Positions 1 through 11,074 of a stretch of 64,000 bases of DNA are shown here, piece after piece. Every line of letters begins with the position of its first letter. Position 1 is the first letter of the stretch. The notes under the pieces are model-generated. The model saw only the letters and a program-made list of their open reading frames with translations. It ran no database searches and was not told where the DNA came from. This DNA is from Paroedura picta (lineage: Eukaryota; Chordata; Lepidosauria; Squamata; Gekkonidae), in contig NC_135370.1 of assembly GCF_049243985.1 (NCBI RefSeq), positions 41,901,255 to 41,965,254 of the forward strand, in the 5' to 3' direction. Position numbers and translations under genes: made by a program.

Positions 1-1682
1 ACAAAATACAGTGGTGTGATCTTAACGGCATGCATGGAAACATTAAACTGTGAATATTTTCAAATACAAACCTCTGGTAGGTAATCCCTCTAAGCACATA
101 ATTATAAGAAGCCACAGGAAATTGTTACAACCTCAGCATAAGAAAATACACTGTGGCATAGCTGCCAAAACCAACCAAAAATTCAAAGGTGCATGCAAAA
201 GTTGTCTTTTTTATTCAAGTGGTATATGTTATTCTGCAATAACATGCAACAAGGCTCCGGTGCGGAATACTTTGTTTCACCTCTGCTTTGTGATAGTATA
301 TTTCATCTGACAAGATATGAAATATGAAAAATACAGAAAATACAAACAGAATCATTGCAATATCTAGAAGAACAACTTCCCATGAATTTAATACATTCCA
401 AATGCTTACCAGCACAGACAAAAAACTGTGGCTCCCAAGCAGTGTAATACCCTGCATTGCATGGATCCAGTCAGTTGCATTATGCGGACCCAGAAGCCAC
501 CATAGCGAAATACATCTTTGCTAATGGCCCCCAGCTGAATGGAGTCAGAGTTAATTGTAAGCAGCTGAAGCCAATTACCTGAGCTTTGACTGCAAACAAG
601 CTGACAAACCAATTGGCATTAGCTCATATTTGACAGCTGTCAAACCACTGAATCATCAGATCAACTTTACAGTGCTATTTTCAAAAGGATATTTGAGACC
701 AGACATTCAAACCCTAAAAACATGTAAAAATGATGGATTTCTATTGGGGTTAATTTTAGAGTCGAGGTTATGGTTACCTTAGATATAGATATGATTGGGG
801 AGTGGTTAGGTTATTAGTGTTAAGACTAGGGAAGAGTTAGAGTCATGGTTAGGAAGCCGATCAGACATATAAATATGGTTTCCATTATTTTACATGTGAA
901 ATATGTTTAAAAACTAGGGGCCAAACCTGTTGCATTCAGGAATACAACAGGTGTTAGATTGGGGAGGGGGGGTGGAAGAACTCTATGTATGGCCTGGAAA
1001 GGCTGGAAGCCCCAGGCAGGGAACTCACCAGCAGGGACAGCTCTCATACAACAGGGATCTGCAGCTTCTGAGCCTTGGAGGGAACTGGAAGGAAGAGGGG
1101 GTAGTCAGGGGTGAGAGACAGAAGGTGATTGGCTAGCTACTGGATAGAGAGGCAAGCTGATTGGAGAAGGAAGCACTTAGGGGTGGGACAGCCACTCTGA
1201 GTGAGTGTTAAGCGCTGAGTGGCATTTAAGCCATGAGACACGCTCCTCCTCCAAGGCCTTACCAGAAATATATTATGTAGATTCATACTGGCTTTAAATA
1301 TAAAGTTAGGGTTAGCTTAAGTATGATTCTGATTGAAGAGTGGTTAAGAGTGTCTCTTGGGGCGAGGGAGGGGATGAGAGCAGTCTCTTCTTGTGTATGC
1401 TGTCTTTGCTCATTCTTTATTGTCAGGACTTCTACCGGAACGGCATCCTGGCAATGTCTGTTTTCAATGGAAAACAACTTTCCTCAGTGGGAAGTCTTAG
1501 ACATTAATTCAAAATAAATCTTACAATATATTGCTTAAATGCATACAGAAATATGGTATTGAATATGAAATTAAAACACAGTACCTCCAATTAGTCAATT
1601 TTTCTTAATGCAATGGATCACTATCCAACAGATTGTTTTAAATCTTCTTAGTAATCGTATACAAATGACTCATTGGCCTAGA

Positions 1683-1730
1683 ATAAAACTCTGTTGATCT
1701 TAAAGGTGCTACTGGGCTCAAATTTTGTCA
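1683..1730. repeat. Fragment of the 24985 foldback family
   Basis: TGTTGATCTTAAAGGTGCTA then CTGGGCTCAAATTTTGTC match the right arm end. Confidence 0.6.
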
Positions 1731-2350
1731 CTGTCCTCAGAACAGGGAAAAATCAAAATGAGCCAATTGGAGGAAAGAAGGGGAACTATTTAGAGTAGAG
1801 GGAGGTTCCTAACTTTGCTATTCTGGCTAGCTGTCCCCTTTACTGCCCCTGCAGGATTTTCTAGGCACTACTTTTATATATATGTATAGTAGATCTTGCG
1901 TATTCCAGCAAAGAGGACTCACTGGAAAAGATATTAATGCTCAGGAAAGTTGAATGCAGCAGGGGAAGAGGAGAGCCAGATATGAAATGGAAGGACAATA
2001 ACAAGAACCTCAGCTTGCAAGACCTGTACAAGTCTGTTAATTATAGAATATTCTGAACCTCAATTCATAGGGTTTCCAGAAATTGGAAGTCACACAAACA
2101 CACTGCATGGAAATCTGCTGGCATGGGGATAAATATAATCTCTGGGTATATGACATCCTGTTCAGCTCCTAGTAAAGGGGCAGGATATTCTTTCCCCACA
2201 CCCAGTTAGCCACGCTGTGGTTCAGGCTTCCTCTGCCTCTACCGTGGCTACACTCCTCAGCCATCATTTTCCACTGTGTTCTTTCAATCTGTGTTCTGCA
2301 CGCGTCAGATAATGCACTTTCAATGTGCTTTTGCGGCTGGATTTCCCTAT

Positions 2351-2525
2351 GACCGTTTACGCACTAGGAACTTCACTGCCCCAGCTCCCATGCAGGAGCA
2401 CAAATCGGGGGCGGATGAGGTGCACCAGGCCAAATGTTCCCCCGTGCGAAGAGGTGGGGCAACCTGCCAAGACTCAAACTCCAGCCTGCAGCCCAGCATG
2501 AAACCTCCAGTGCATAAACGGTCTC
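2351..2525. mobile_element. MITE with GACCGTTT ends
   Basis: Ends GACCGTTTACGCACT and AGTGCATAAACGGTC are inverted repeats. The interior (about 145 bases) is the reverse complement of the copy at 7736-7912, so the two copies are in opposite orientation. Confidence 0.75.
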
Positions 2526-3235
2526 TGTGATACAGGAAAGTCTACTTCTAAACTGCAGGGAATGTCAGCAACTGGTTTTGAGCCCCAATTTCCCTGAATC
2601 AAAGTAAGGACAGATTTGTCGGTCCACCTGCTGGAAAACCTCACAATACCCCCTTAGACAGCAGCACAAAATCCTGTGATAGATGCTGAGATATTCCATG
2701 CCGCACATTAAAAGCAGTTCATAAATGGCCACTGTGAATGGGTAAAAGCGCATGGAACTGATTTATGGCTGGCCATTATTTATTTCGCTACGATATTAAC
2801 CGTGAGATGCTGTCATAACATACCTTAGATCGAAAGCCTAATTCACCGAGGACTGTTCACGTGCGAGCCCCCTGGGAGCCCCACAAGAGTCATTTTAATG
2901 GGCCATGCACTGCAAAGATTTATTATCCAGACTTATAACGATCCTTTAATTTAGCATAACGTGGCACGGCGCTCACAGATCTTCATGAGAAAAGGGGAAC
3001 AGGACTGGACAGTTAATACATTATGGACTTGGGAATATGCTATCGAAATGCCAACATACATCAAGGACTCTTTGGTTAAAATGAGATTTGTAGTGGAGGA
3101 GGCATCAGCCCCCTCGCAGCATTGCCCCCCTGTCTCACCATCACTTCACATACTGGCAGGGGGAAAGATGTGGGGGGGGGGGGCTCACTTGTCACATCTG
3201 CTGCCAAACTGGGAGTCAAATCATCACATCAGGGT

Positions 3236-3400
3236 GACTCTCTGAGAAACTATGGGATTTGGGGGGTTGAGCCTAGGGAGAGGGGAATTTGGGGAAGTGA
3301 GAGAACTCAGTGGGGATGTGATGTCATAGAGTTCTCTCTCCAGAGCTAGGAGAACTGATCCCAGTAAAACTGTGCTTCCAGGACACCTTCCACCCATGCC
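3236..3400 (+). repeat. Unclassified repeat with purine-rich G stretches
   Basis: GATTTGGGGGGTTGAGCCTA, GATGTGATGTCATAGAGTTC and CTAGGAGAACTGATCCCAGT. The same landmarks in reverse occur at 46450-46622 and 60456-60645; a partial forward copy is at 60828-60900. Confidence 0.55.
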
Positions 3401-3548
3401 TTGGAGGTTATCATACCTGTGGCCAAGTGTAGAGTCAGTTTAGCTGTGAATTTTTAAACCTCATTTTAGTTAGTTGTGAGTTAAAGTACACAGCCTGATG
3501 TTTAACTGTTAGTTTACACATTCCACAAGTGTTTGTTCCCGTGAGTAG

Positions 3549-3820
3549 GAGCCAGCTTGTGGTTAGGAGTGTGGACTTCTAATCTGGCAAGCCGGGTTTG
3601 ATTTCCCGCTCCTCCTCCACATGCAGCCAGCTGGGTGACCTTGGGCTTGCCACAACATTGATAAAGCTGTCCTGACAAAGCAGTGATATCAGGGCTCTCT
3701 CAGCCTCACCTACCTCACAGGGTGTCTGTTGTGGGGAGAGGAAAGGGAAGGCGACTGTAAGCCGCTTTGAGACTCCTTTGGGTAGAGAAAAGTGGCAGAT
3801 AAGGACCAACTCTTCTTCTT
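3549..3820 (+). mobile_element. CORE-type SINE
   Basis: tRNA-like head with box B (GGGTTTGATTTCCC), CORE region (CTGGGTGACCTTGGGCT, CTCTCTCAGCCTCACC, CACAGGGTGTCTGTTGTGG), an L2-like tail (GTAAGCCGCTTTGAGACTCC) and a TTC tail. Confidence 0.88.
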
Positions 3821-4235
3821 GTACATGGTGGCACCACAGACAGCACATAATGCAGAAGTGCATGTTTGAGGTGCTTCCCGCTTGTTGCTGCTGGAAAAAT
3901 CTGCCAATGAGGTTTGAGTTTCAATGCAGTGTATTTTAGACCAAATTTATCCAAGCTTTGCAGGTTTCTAAAATTTCACTACCATGGCCTTCAAACAGCC
4001 TCATGACCAAATCAGACGCCAAGAGTATAATTTTTGCCAGTACCACCTGTGGTTCCACCACCCACTAGCTATTTCTTCAAGGCAGGCTTGTGTCGGAGAT
4101 GGCTTGAAAGTATGATAAGCAAAGTGAAAGCACTTGTGTGAACTTCCTCTAAGGTGGTGTTCTCTCACAAGTGTGGACTTCCATTCAAACAGTATTGATG
4201 TTTAGCTGAAGTTTCAATCTTGATGCTCTTGACAG

Positions 4236-4404
4236 ACATCAACAGCAGGAGAATCTGGGAGGAGGATCCCAGCAGGGACCACCAGGAGTCGTCCAGCCAG
4301 TCCGTTTTGCCTCATGTCACGTGGGGCGTCTCTGAGACGGACAGCGAGATCAACTATGGAGAAGTGGAGCAGAGGCTAGATTTACTTCAAGACCAACTGA
4401 ACAG
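4236..4404 (+). CDS. KCNH7: KCNH7 antepenultimate coding exon (coiled-coil start)
   Basis: KCNH7 (Kv11.3, ERG3) is a plasma-membrane voltage-gated K+ channel of the ether-a-go-go-related family. This exon belongs to its cytoplasmic C-terminal tail. It reads on from a split Asp codon after the acceptor ending GACAG and ends at ACAG|GTAAAA, splitting an Arg codon. It encodes an acidic linker and then GEVEQRLDLLQDQLNR, the first half of the short coiled coil known in ERG channels (KCNH2 has a similar RLDALQRQLNRLE). The remaining two coding exons follow on the same strand in matching phase. The channel core and earlier exons lie before this window. The identification rests on close recall of the vertebrate KCNH7 C-terminus. 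Confidence 0.95.
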
Positions 4405-4495
4405 GTAAAAAAAATAAAGTATGCGCAGGAAAGGTGGACCTTGGATGCAGCTGATAATGATAACATAACATTTATATACCACTTTAGCAGGGCTT

Positions 4496-4690
4496 AGCCA
4501 AGGCTTGTCAGAGCTTGGTAGCTAAGCAGGGTTGGCCATGGTTAGTACTTGAATGGAAGACGACCAAGGAAGATTGGGGTTCCATGCAGAGGAAGGCAAT
4601 GGCAAACCACTTCTGATCATCTTTTGCCTGGAAGACCCTGTGGATGGAGTCAGTTGCAGCTTTATCCTCCACAAGTCAACTATGATTTGA
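4496..4690 (+). mobile_element. 5S-rRNA-derived SINE
   Basis: GGTAGCTAAGCAGGGTTGGC and GGTTAGTACTTGAATGGAAG match the internal promoter half of 5S rRNA (AAGCTAAGCAGGGTC, GGTTAGTACTTGGATGGGAG). A SINE tail with GGAAGGCAATGGCAAACCAC follows. It is not a 5S gene: the 5' half is lost and the end is SINE-specific. Confidence 0.87.
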
Positions 4691-6140
4691 TTGGTCTTTT
4701 CAGCAGTAGGAGTGGCTTTTATTGATCTGTCCATCCTCCTGTGTACCCTCCCAGTTAAGCATTGTTCCTCAAGGCTTCAGAGGTGCTCTGGGATGGAAGA
4801 GGTGGGAAGGTTCCATTTTGCTGGAGGTGCTCCACTACCATTTGGTTGGATATGGCCCAATAAGCTTTATCCTGAAACAATCCCCCTCCCCCCGCCCTTG
4901 CACAACATTCTGCATCCAAGATCCACCCCACTGGATAACTGGCCCTACAATTGTAGTTGAGACATCTTTCTCCATGTTCTTCTAGGCACAAAGTGGCTAT
5001 TACCGTTTCAAGAATACATTCTTCAGAGAAGGCTTAGAGTAGATCATCTTTGTGCAGATAATTCCCCCACACTTCCAAAACACTTTGAATGGCAACTCTG
5101 AATGGCAACTCGTTTAGGGAAATACTTTAGGGATATTTGTGAAATTGTGACGGCATGGGAAAAGGTCATATTTAAAGTGTGCCTTACTTGTGCAAAACGA
5201 ACACTTGGGAATTTGCTGTATCTGCAAAGGCAGCTTTTTAAAAATTCTGTAACTCCAATATTCTATACCAGATTTTCCTGAAATTTGGCCCAATGTCAAC
5301 TCTCCAGTATGACAGAAAATAGATATAATCTACCATACTCACCCCTAAAGTGGCAATGAAAGTAAGCCCAACGTATTTATCTTTATAACCCCTCTCACGT
5401 AACAATAGAAGATTAAATTTGAAGAAAGTCTTTGTTAATAGAAACCTGGGGAAACTAATTTCATCATCTCTCACATCTTGGAGAGGGGGAAAAATCACCT
5501 TCCTCAAGACACAGTATAACTGTACTTTATTTTCCTTTCCCACATAAGTAAAAATCATCTTCCAAGAGAATACTAGAATCAATGTGTCTGAACTCCAGTA
5601 ACTCAATAGTAGAATACAATTTGTTCCAGACTAATTCTTTATTAAACTCAGCATTTCTTGCGGGTGCCAGATATCAAAAGAGAGACAACCTCTTCAACCC
5701 ACACCCTAATTTCCTGGAAATAACGTAATTCAAGCTTAATGTGTTCAAGCGTCAATTTTGGTCCTAGATTAATAAAAACGGGTAAGGTCACCAGCAGGTC
5801 TACCTTCTTCCCCCAAATTTATTAACTGAAAGAGGCCAAGCTTTAAATCCAGGTAAAATAATTTTGCCTGAATCAGTGTTGACAATCCTAGTTTCCAGTA
5901 AACAAATAATCTGTCTCTTAAGCAGTTTTTGGAAACATTCCCTCAGGGAAACAAATGGGTCAAACCAGCAATATCCTACAAAAGAAGAAAGAGTCAGCTA
6001 TTATCCCCTGACTCCTCTGGGGAAGAGTCATTTGTCCCCTCAAGAGACACCAGTCTACTTTGGTAAGGAAACATTCATCTTCTCATGAATGAAGAATTTG
6101 TTCCCCCCTGAACTTTCACTGAGTTTTAATGTGATGGGGC
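4691..6140. other. KCNH7 intron, unassigned, possibly an old repeat
   Basis: AT-rich. The - strand stretch 5238-5606 stays open for 122 codons but resembles no family I know and has no coding-like neighbour. Confidence 0.4.
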
Positions 6141-6144
6141 AACT

Positions 6145-6275
6145 TGAAGACCAACAAAGTTTTATTCAAGGTATAAGCCTTCATGCACCCACACACTTCC
6201 TCAGATAAAATTGTTGACCTTAAAGGTGTCACTGGATTCTAAATTTGTTCTGCTGCTTCAGGCCAACATGGCTGC
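6145..6275. repeat. Foldback repeat, shortened, same family as 24985
   Basis: GACCAACAAAGTTTTATTCA on the left, GACCTTAAAGGTGTCACTGG and CTTCAGGCCAACATGGCTGC on the right; the stem is short because the centre is deleted. Confidence 0.7.
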
Positions 6276-6360
6276 TCACTTGAATTTTTCGGTGATTGTT
6301 CTTCATACAGACCAGACTAGAGTGAATAAGAACAGGTCTACTGGATCAGACTGTCTAGTC

Positions 6361-6483
6361 CAGGAGTGGCCAAACTGTGGCTGTCCAGATGTCCAAGGAC
6401 TACAATTACCATGAGCCTCTCACAGCAGGGTCTCATGGTAATTGTAGTCCATGGACATTTGGAGAGCCACAGTCTGGCCACCC
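6361..6483. mobile_element. Foldback MITE (hAT-like), decayed
   Basis: Nearly palindromic: CAGGAGTGGCCAAACTGTGG mirrored by CCACAGTCTGGCCACCC. Same family as 13941-14076. Confidence 0.78.
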
Positions 6484-6589
6484 GATCTAGTGCATTTTCC
6501 TCTTTCTTCCAGAATCAGCTAGAAGGACCTGGAAAGTCTGTTAGCAGGGCAGAAAAATCAAAATAGCTTCTGATGTTGCTTCTTGGAAA

Positions 6590-6790
6590 CTAATGTTCAA
6601 GCACCATTCAGGTCATCTAGTTCCTTGCTCAATGGAGGATCTGCCTAAAGCATCCATGATAAGCATCTGCTTAGATAAGTATCTGTTCAGCCACTGCTTG
6701 AATACTGCCAGTGAGGGGGAGCTCACCACCTCCTTAGGCAGCCAGTTCCACAGCTGAACTACTTTGACTGTGAATATTTAAGTCCCTTTA
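6590..6790 (-). mobile_element. CR1 LINE 3' fragment
   Basis: Reverse-oriented: GTGAGGGGGAGCTCACCACC, TCCTTAGGCAGCCAGTTCCA and AGGTCATCTAGTTCC are the complement of the CR1 end of ORF2 and 3' UTR. Confidence 0.8.
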
Positions 6791-6799
6791 AACCCCTGC

Positions 6800-7125
6800 T
6801 TTCTTTTGCTCGCAAAACCTGTAAAACTTTAAAGAGATTGCAAAAGACCACCCAGAAAACAGCCCCCACTCATATGTTTGGAGCTTTTTACTGCAGACTG
6901 CCTGAAACAGCTGAATTGCTGTGCTGTTTTTCTGGCTTCCAGCAAACTCCATTTAAAGGGACCGCAGTCTCTTTCAACAGGGTCTGCAAGGCCATAAACC
7001 ACAAACTGGTTCCGTTTGCAAAATGGCCACCGGTTTTTGGCCACCGGTTTGTTTCCGGGTTTGATTCATACTTCGACCCCAACCACAAACCAAACCCAAA
7101 TTCATGCCCATCCCTATTTTGCATT
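6800..7125 (-). repeat. Unclassified repeat beginning GGGATGGGCATGAA
   Basis: On the - strand it begins GGGATGGGCATGAATTTGGG, followed by TTTGTGGTTGGGG and repeated CCGGTGGCCA words. The opening resembles + strand 16213-16270 (GAGATGGGCATGAACTGGGA). Confidence 0.5.
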
Positions 7126-7735
7126 AGCTTGTAGAGCCACCTTCCTTCCCAGTGGGATAAATCTTAGAAATAAGTGCAGAAGAGACTTATGAGGAAACAA
7201 AGCTGCCTCTGATGAGACACTGGCTGTTATTCAAGATTGTTCACTTTTTTATCCCCACCCCAGAATCTCATCAGCATCAACTTTTTTGCCGTGAGAAATA
7301 GGCAAAGTAACCCTGGATTGATGAATTTGGTTTCTATTAGTCCTTCAGTGCTCATGGACGTGTCACACAGCTCATTTGAATAAGCAATTTAAAACCAACT
7401 GAAATGCAAACTCAATTGCCTTTGCTTCTGTGAACCAATAAATCCTGAATCGCATTTTCCGGGGTAAAATAAAAACCAGCAAGATTTCATGCTATAAGAC
7501 AGCAGGTAGCAGAATGCATGCAGAGAGATCTGCCTGCTGCCTGATTGCTGGTACAGCTACAGCCGTTTCAAGTGATCATTTGCAATAGAGCAGTAGAACA
7601 AGAGCAGAGAGCTAGACTCATTTATGGACCAGTGACTTGGGACCACAGCACTTTGAACATTAACAAATAGAGGGCTTGCTGCACATCAGTTATCACGTTT
7701 CAGGACAGGAGGTTGACTCTACTACTTGACACAGA

Positions 7736-7912
7736 GACCGTTTATGCACTGGAGGTTTCATGCTGGGCTGCAGGCTGGAGTATTAGTCGTGGCAGGTTGC
7801 CCCAACTCCTCCTGCACCCACACAGGGGAGCATTTGGCCCGGTGCTCCTCATCCACCCCCGATTTGTGCTCCTGCATGGGAGCTGGGGCAGTGAAGTTCC
7901 CAGTGCATAAAC
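7736..7912. mobile_element. MITE with GACCGTTT ends
   Basis: GACCGTTTATGCACTGG at the left and CCAGTGCATAAACCGTC-like sequence at the right, 17-base terminal inverted repeats. Shared interior landmarks: TTTCATGCTGGGCTGCAGGC and GATTTGTGCTCCTGCATGGG. Confidence 0.77.
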
Positions 7913-7953
7913 CGTCAGAGAGATCTCAAGTAGCAGTTCTGGGAAAGATTTAA

Positions 7954-8100
7954 CAGTACCTGGCTAGATGGACCCAATTTAATTCCAAACCTTGATTTTT
8001 TAAACAAGCTAGGGATTTTCAGGGAGGAGGAGTTGTCCCCAATCAGATGGACCTGTTTTCTGCATTAGTCATGGTGACAGAAATGCTGTAGGAAATTTGA
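7954..8100 (+). repeat. Unclassified interspersed repeat, copy 1
   Basis: Shares GGACCCAATTTAATTCCAAA, AAACTAGGGATTT-like and GTCCCCAATCAGATGGACCT landmarks in order with 10053-10200. Family unknown. Confidence 0.6.
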
Positions 8101-8249
8101 AGTTTCCTCTTGACATCTGTTCTCCCCGCAATCCAGTACAGATCTGTCAGGGGACCAAAGGTGTCACTGTACCTGTTTCCTCAGCTAGAGTGGCACATCC
8201 ATCATCGGAGAGGGACTGGAACTCACCAAGAAGGCATGTTTGATATTTT

Positions 8250-8530
8250 TGTATGTATTTATTTATTTTCCTAGATTTTTATATCGCCCTCCCATACGGC
8301 CCAGGGCGGTTTACATGGGAGCATCGTGGGATACATGACATAGAACGTCATGCACTAATAACAGTCACTGCAACATATCAATAACAATTCCAACAGGAAA
8401 TATAAGTGTAACAGGTTACCATAATTAACTCATTGAGCAATTTCAATAGAACAGCTTTAACAGAACCCCTAGGGAGGTCAGAAATATATTTTATATATAT
8501 TATATAAAAAGGTACATCCCACCTTTCTGC
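8250..8530 (-). mobile_element. LINE 3' terminus of L2-like type
   Basis: On the - strand it ends GTAAACCGCCCTGGGCCGTA then TATAAAAATC and AAATAAATAAATA. Shorter relatives lie at 35300-35380, 41700-41770, 42960-43055, 43170-43300 and 50320-50400. Confidence 0.6.
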
Positions 8531-8589
8531 CATCATAGGAGCCAGGCAGGTGGCCACCAGATTTAATTTAAACCCTTCCAACAAAGTAG

Positions 8590-8912
8590 GTTCCCCAACC
8601 CACCAAATACGCTGCCTTAGAGGGGGGTGGAGTCTCTTTCATTGGCAGTTTTTAGGAGACTGGATGAGCACCTGTCAGGATTCTGTGATTTTTAAGTCCC
8701 CTAGACCAGGGGTAGTCAACCTGTGGTCCTCCAGATGTCCATGGACTACAATTCCCATGAGCCCCTGCCAACAGTTGCTGGCTGGGACTCATGGGAATTG
8801 TAGTCCATGGACATCTGGAGGACCACAGGTTGACTACCCCTGCCCTAGAAGATAGGGGACTAGACTGGGTGGCCCTTTGTGGCCTGTTCCAGCTCCGTGT
8901 GATTCTGATTCT
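8590..8912 (+). mobile_element. CR1 LINE 3' end carrying a hAT-like MITE
   Basis: GAGACTGGATGAGCACCTGT before, and GACTAGACTGGGTGGCCC with TTGTGGCCTGTTCCAGCTCC after, form a CR1 3' end interrupted by the foldback MITE at 8707-8842. Confidence 0.85.
8707..8842. mobile_element. Foldback MITE (hAT-like) inside CR1
   Basis: 136 bases that fold back almost perfectly, from CAGGGGTAGTCAACCTGTGG to its mirror. Duplication CCCTAGAC/CCCTAGAA (8 bp, one mismatch) at 8699-8706 and 8843-8850. The CAG...CTG ends and 8-bp duplication suggest hAT transposition. Confidence 0.88.
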
Positions 8913-9594
8913 CAAATGAACACATGCATCATGAGATCACATCATCAAATCCACTAAAACCAACATGGTTAAACAAAGCCAGGCGTAAAATCCTTATGAA
9001 AACAGCCTCTGACTCAAATATTGGGAGGGAAATACTTTCTCTCCCTGGCTCCTTGCCAGTCAGAGTACGCAGTTCCTGAGCTAGATAGATCAATAGGCTC
9101 ACTGGATGGCTGGTTCGTCTTAGTTACAGCCCTTGCCTTATCATTTATATTATGGATGCCAATAAAGATTGCCTCTGTGTTGAAGCAGGAATTGCAATTT
9201 CCTTGGCTGAGGGCTCAGGAAACAGCCCTGAAAGCCCCCAGATTGACTGGGAGCTCAACGATCTGGTCTGTCGTTCTGTGTTTATGGATCCTTTGGGACG
9301 CTTCAGTCAGCTCCCCCTCCCCTCCATTACAAACTCTCTGAGGGAATCCGAGATTCCCAACGCCCTGCTCGGTGTGCCGAGACTGGGATAAAATATTGGT
9401 AGTGAAACGTTTGAACCTCAGTTTGAGTTCCAAATCACACAAAGAGGTCAGACGGGACATTTCATGCATCTTGGCTGCACAAGATAACGATACACTCCTT
9501 CGCTGGGTAATAGCAGTTGTGTGTTGCATCATTTCTTCCAGGATCCCTGGCTAAATTGTTTGTTTTTTTTCTTGGAAGAGAAACTTACAGCCTG

Positions 9595-9795
9595 TGAGTC
9601 AGTTCCAGCCATCTCCCAATCTTTGGGGATTTTAAAACAGAGGCTGGATAGCCATCTGACAGAGAGGCTGATTCTGTGAAGGTTCAAGGGGGTGGCAGGT
9701 CACAGTGGATGAGCAATAGGGTTGTGAGTGTCCTGCCTAGTGCAGGGGGTTGGACTAGATGACCCAGGAGGTCCCTTCAAACCCTATTTTTCTAA
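9595..9795 (+). mobile_element. CR1 LINE 3' end
   Basis: AGAGGCTGGATAGCCATCTG, GCAGGGGGTTGGACTAGATG and CCAGGAGGTCCCTTCAAACC, the standard CR1 3' terminus. Confidence 0.87.
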
Positions 9796-9879
9796 ATGGC
9801 ACTGACAGATGGCTTCCTACCCCCCCATCTTCTACCACTCAGCCTAGCAGCCCTGATCTGCTGGATAGCCCAGGCATGC

Positions 9880-10050
9880 TTGATCGTGTAGATCTTGGAA
9901 GTTCAGCAGGGTTGACCTTGGTTAGTATTGGGATGGGGGACTCCCAAGGAAACCAGGGTCATGATGCGAAGGCAGGCCATGGCAAAGCTCCTCCAAACAT
10001 GTCTGGGAAAGATACCATTGTTTATTGATCCTCTGGTGTGTGTCGTATAG
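9880..10050 (+). mobile_element. 5S-rRNA-derived SINE
   Basis: TTGATCGTGTAGATCTTGGA and GGTTAGTATTGGGATGGGGG keep the 5S box A to box C order; tail with GCAGGCCATGGCAAAGCTCC. Confidence 0.85.
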
Positions 10051-10052
10051 CC

Positions 10053-10200
10053 AGGTACTGTTATAACCACCTGGCTCAATGGACCAGGTTTAATTCCAAA
10101 TCTTAAATTCTTCCACAAACTAGGGATTTGGGGGGAGGCAGGGTTGTTCCCAATCAGGTGAACTTCTTGTCTGCATTCGCTGTGGTGCCAGACAATCCAG
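10053..10200 (+). repeat. Unclassified interspersed repeat, copy 2
   Basis: GGACCAGGTTTAATTCCAAA, CAAACTAGGGATTTGGGGGG, GTTCCCAATCAGGTGAACTT: same order and orientation as 7954-8100. It lies directly after a 5S-derived SINE, so it could be part of a composite. Confidence 0.6.
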
Positions 10201-10239
10201 CAATCGTACAGACTCCAGACTGCATTACACACGCCAGGA

Positions 10240-10860
10240 GTGCAGGAGGACCTGCATACACAAAAGGTCACAGGGGCTGCGAGAACTGCACCAAGAACTG
10301 CTGGTTGTCCCGGGTTCTCGGGAAGCACACCTGGCCTCGACCAGGGCCAGGGCCTTTTCGGTCCTGGCCTCACTGGTGGAATGAGCTCCCGGAAGACCTG
10401 AGGGCCCTGACGAAGCTCTCTGGGGTCCGTAGGGCCTGCAATACGGAGCTCTCCCGCCAGACGTTTGGTTGAGGCCAGGGTAATAAGATCAGGTCCCACC
10501 CACCCCTTCTTTATAATGTGTAAAGGTAAAGGTATCCCCAGTGCAAGCACCGAGTCATGTCTGACCCTTGGGGTGATGCCCTCTAGCGTTTTCATGGCAG
10601 ACTCAATACGGGGTGGTTTGCCACTGCCTTCCCCAGTCATTACCGTTTACCCCCCAGCAAGCTGGGTACTCATTTTACCGACCTCAGAAGAATGGAAGGC
10701 TGAGTCAACCTTGAGCCGGCTGCTGGGATTGAACTCCCAGCCTCATGGGCAGAGTTTAAGACTGCATGTCTGCTGCCTTACCACTGTGCGCCACAAGAGG
10801 CTCTTTATAATGTGTACCCCCTTTTCCCCCCCTCTTCCTTCCACTTCCCTCGGAGTCAGA
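10240..10860 (+). mobile_element. L2-type LINE 3' part, split by a Sauria SINE
   Basis: CAGGGCCAGGGCCTTTTCGG and TGGAATGAGCTCCCGGAAGA encode the ARAFSVL..WNELPEELRAL motif of the L2 RT C-terminus. The right part resumes after the SINE at 10817 but is short. Confidence 0.78.
10523..10801 (-). mobile_element. Sauria-type SINE (tRNA head, BovB-like tail)
   Basis: On the - strand it starts with a tRNA-like head with box A (GTGGCGCAGTGGTAAGGCAG-like) and box B (GAGTTCAATCCC), then a central part, then a tail resembling the BovB 3' end (GGGTCAGACATGACTCGG) and ACCTTT repeats. A perfect 15-bp target duplication TCTTTATAATGTGTA flanks it (10508-10522, 10802-10816). It sits in an L2 fragment. Confidence 0.9.
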
Positions 10861-11074
10861 GACTGCAGGCCATACGTCGCCTGTGATTAGCTATCAGGGC
10901 AGCAGCAACTGCCAGCAGAAGGTCTGAGGGTTTGTACGAGAAAGGAGGTTGTTCTTTGTTGCCGTCATGGATTCTACCGGGTTTGTACCCACTACTGTTT
11001 AATCTCTGCCAAACAATGCCATCACAAGAGCCTTCCAGTGTGCTTTTTGATTTCCTGTGATTCATTCCCCCCAG

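Larger units (their letters stand above)
1..3545. other. KCNH7 intron, mostly unassigned
   Basis: Apart from the repeats listed at 1683, 2351 and 3236, I see no exon, RNA gene or known repeat. A 12-base G run lies near 3171. Earlier KCNH7 exons were sought and not found. Confidence 0.5.

Noticed and set aside
4496-4600. Possible 5S rRNA genes
   Set aside because: Only the internal-promoter half is similar and a SINE tail follows.
5238-5606. A 122-codon - strand frame in a KCNH7 intron
   Set aside because: AT-rich, no family match, no splice context.
9903-10640. A 245-codon - strand frame
   Set aside because: It spans the reverse strands of a 5S SINE, an L2 piece and a Sauria SINE.
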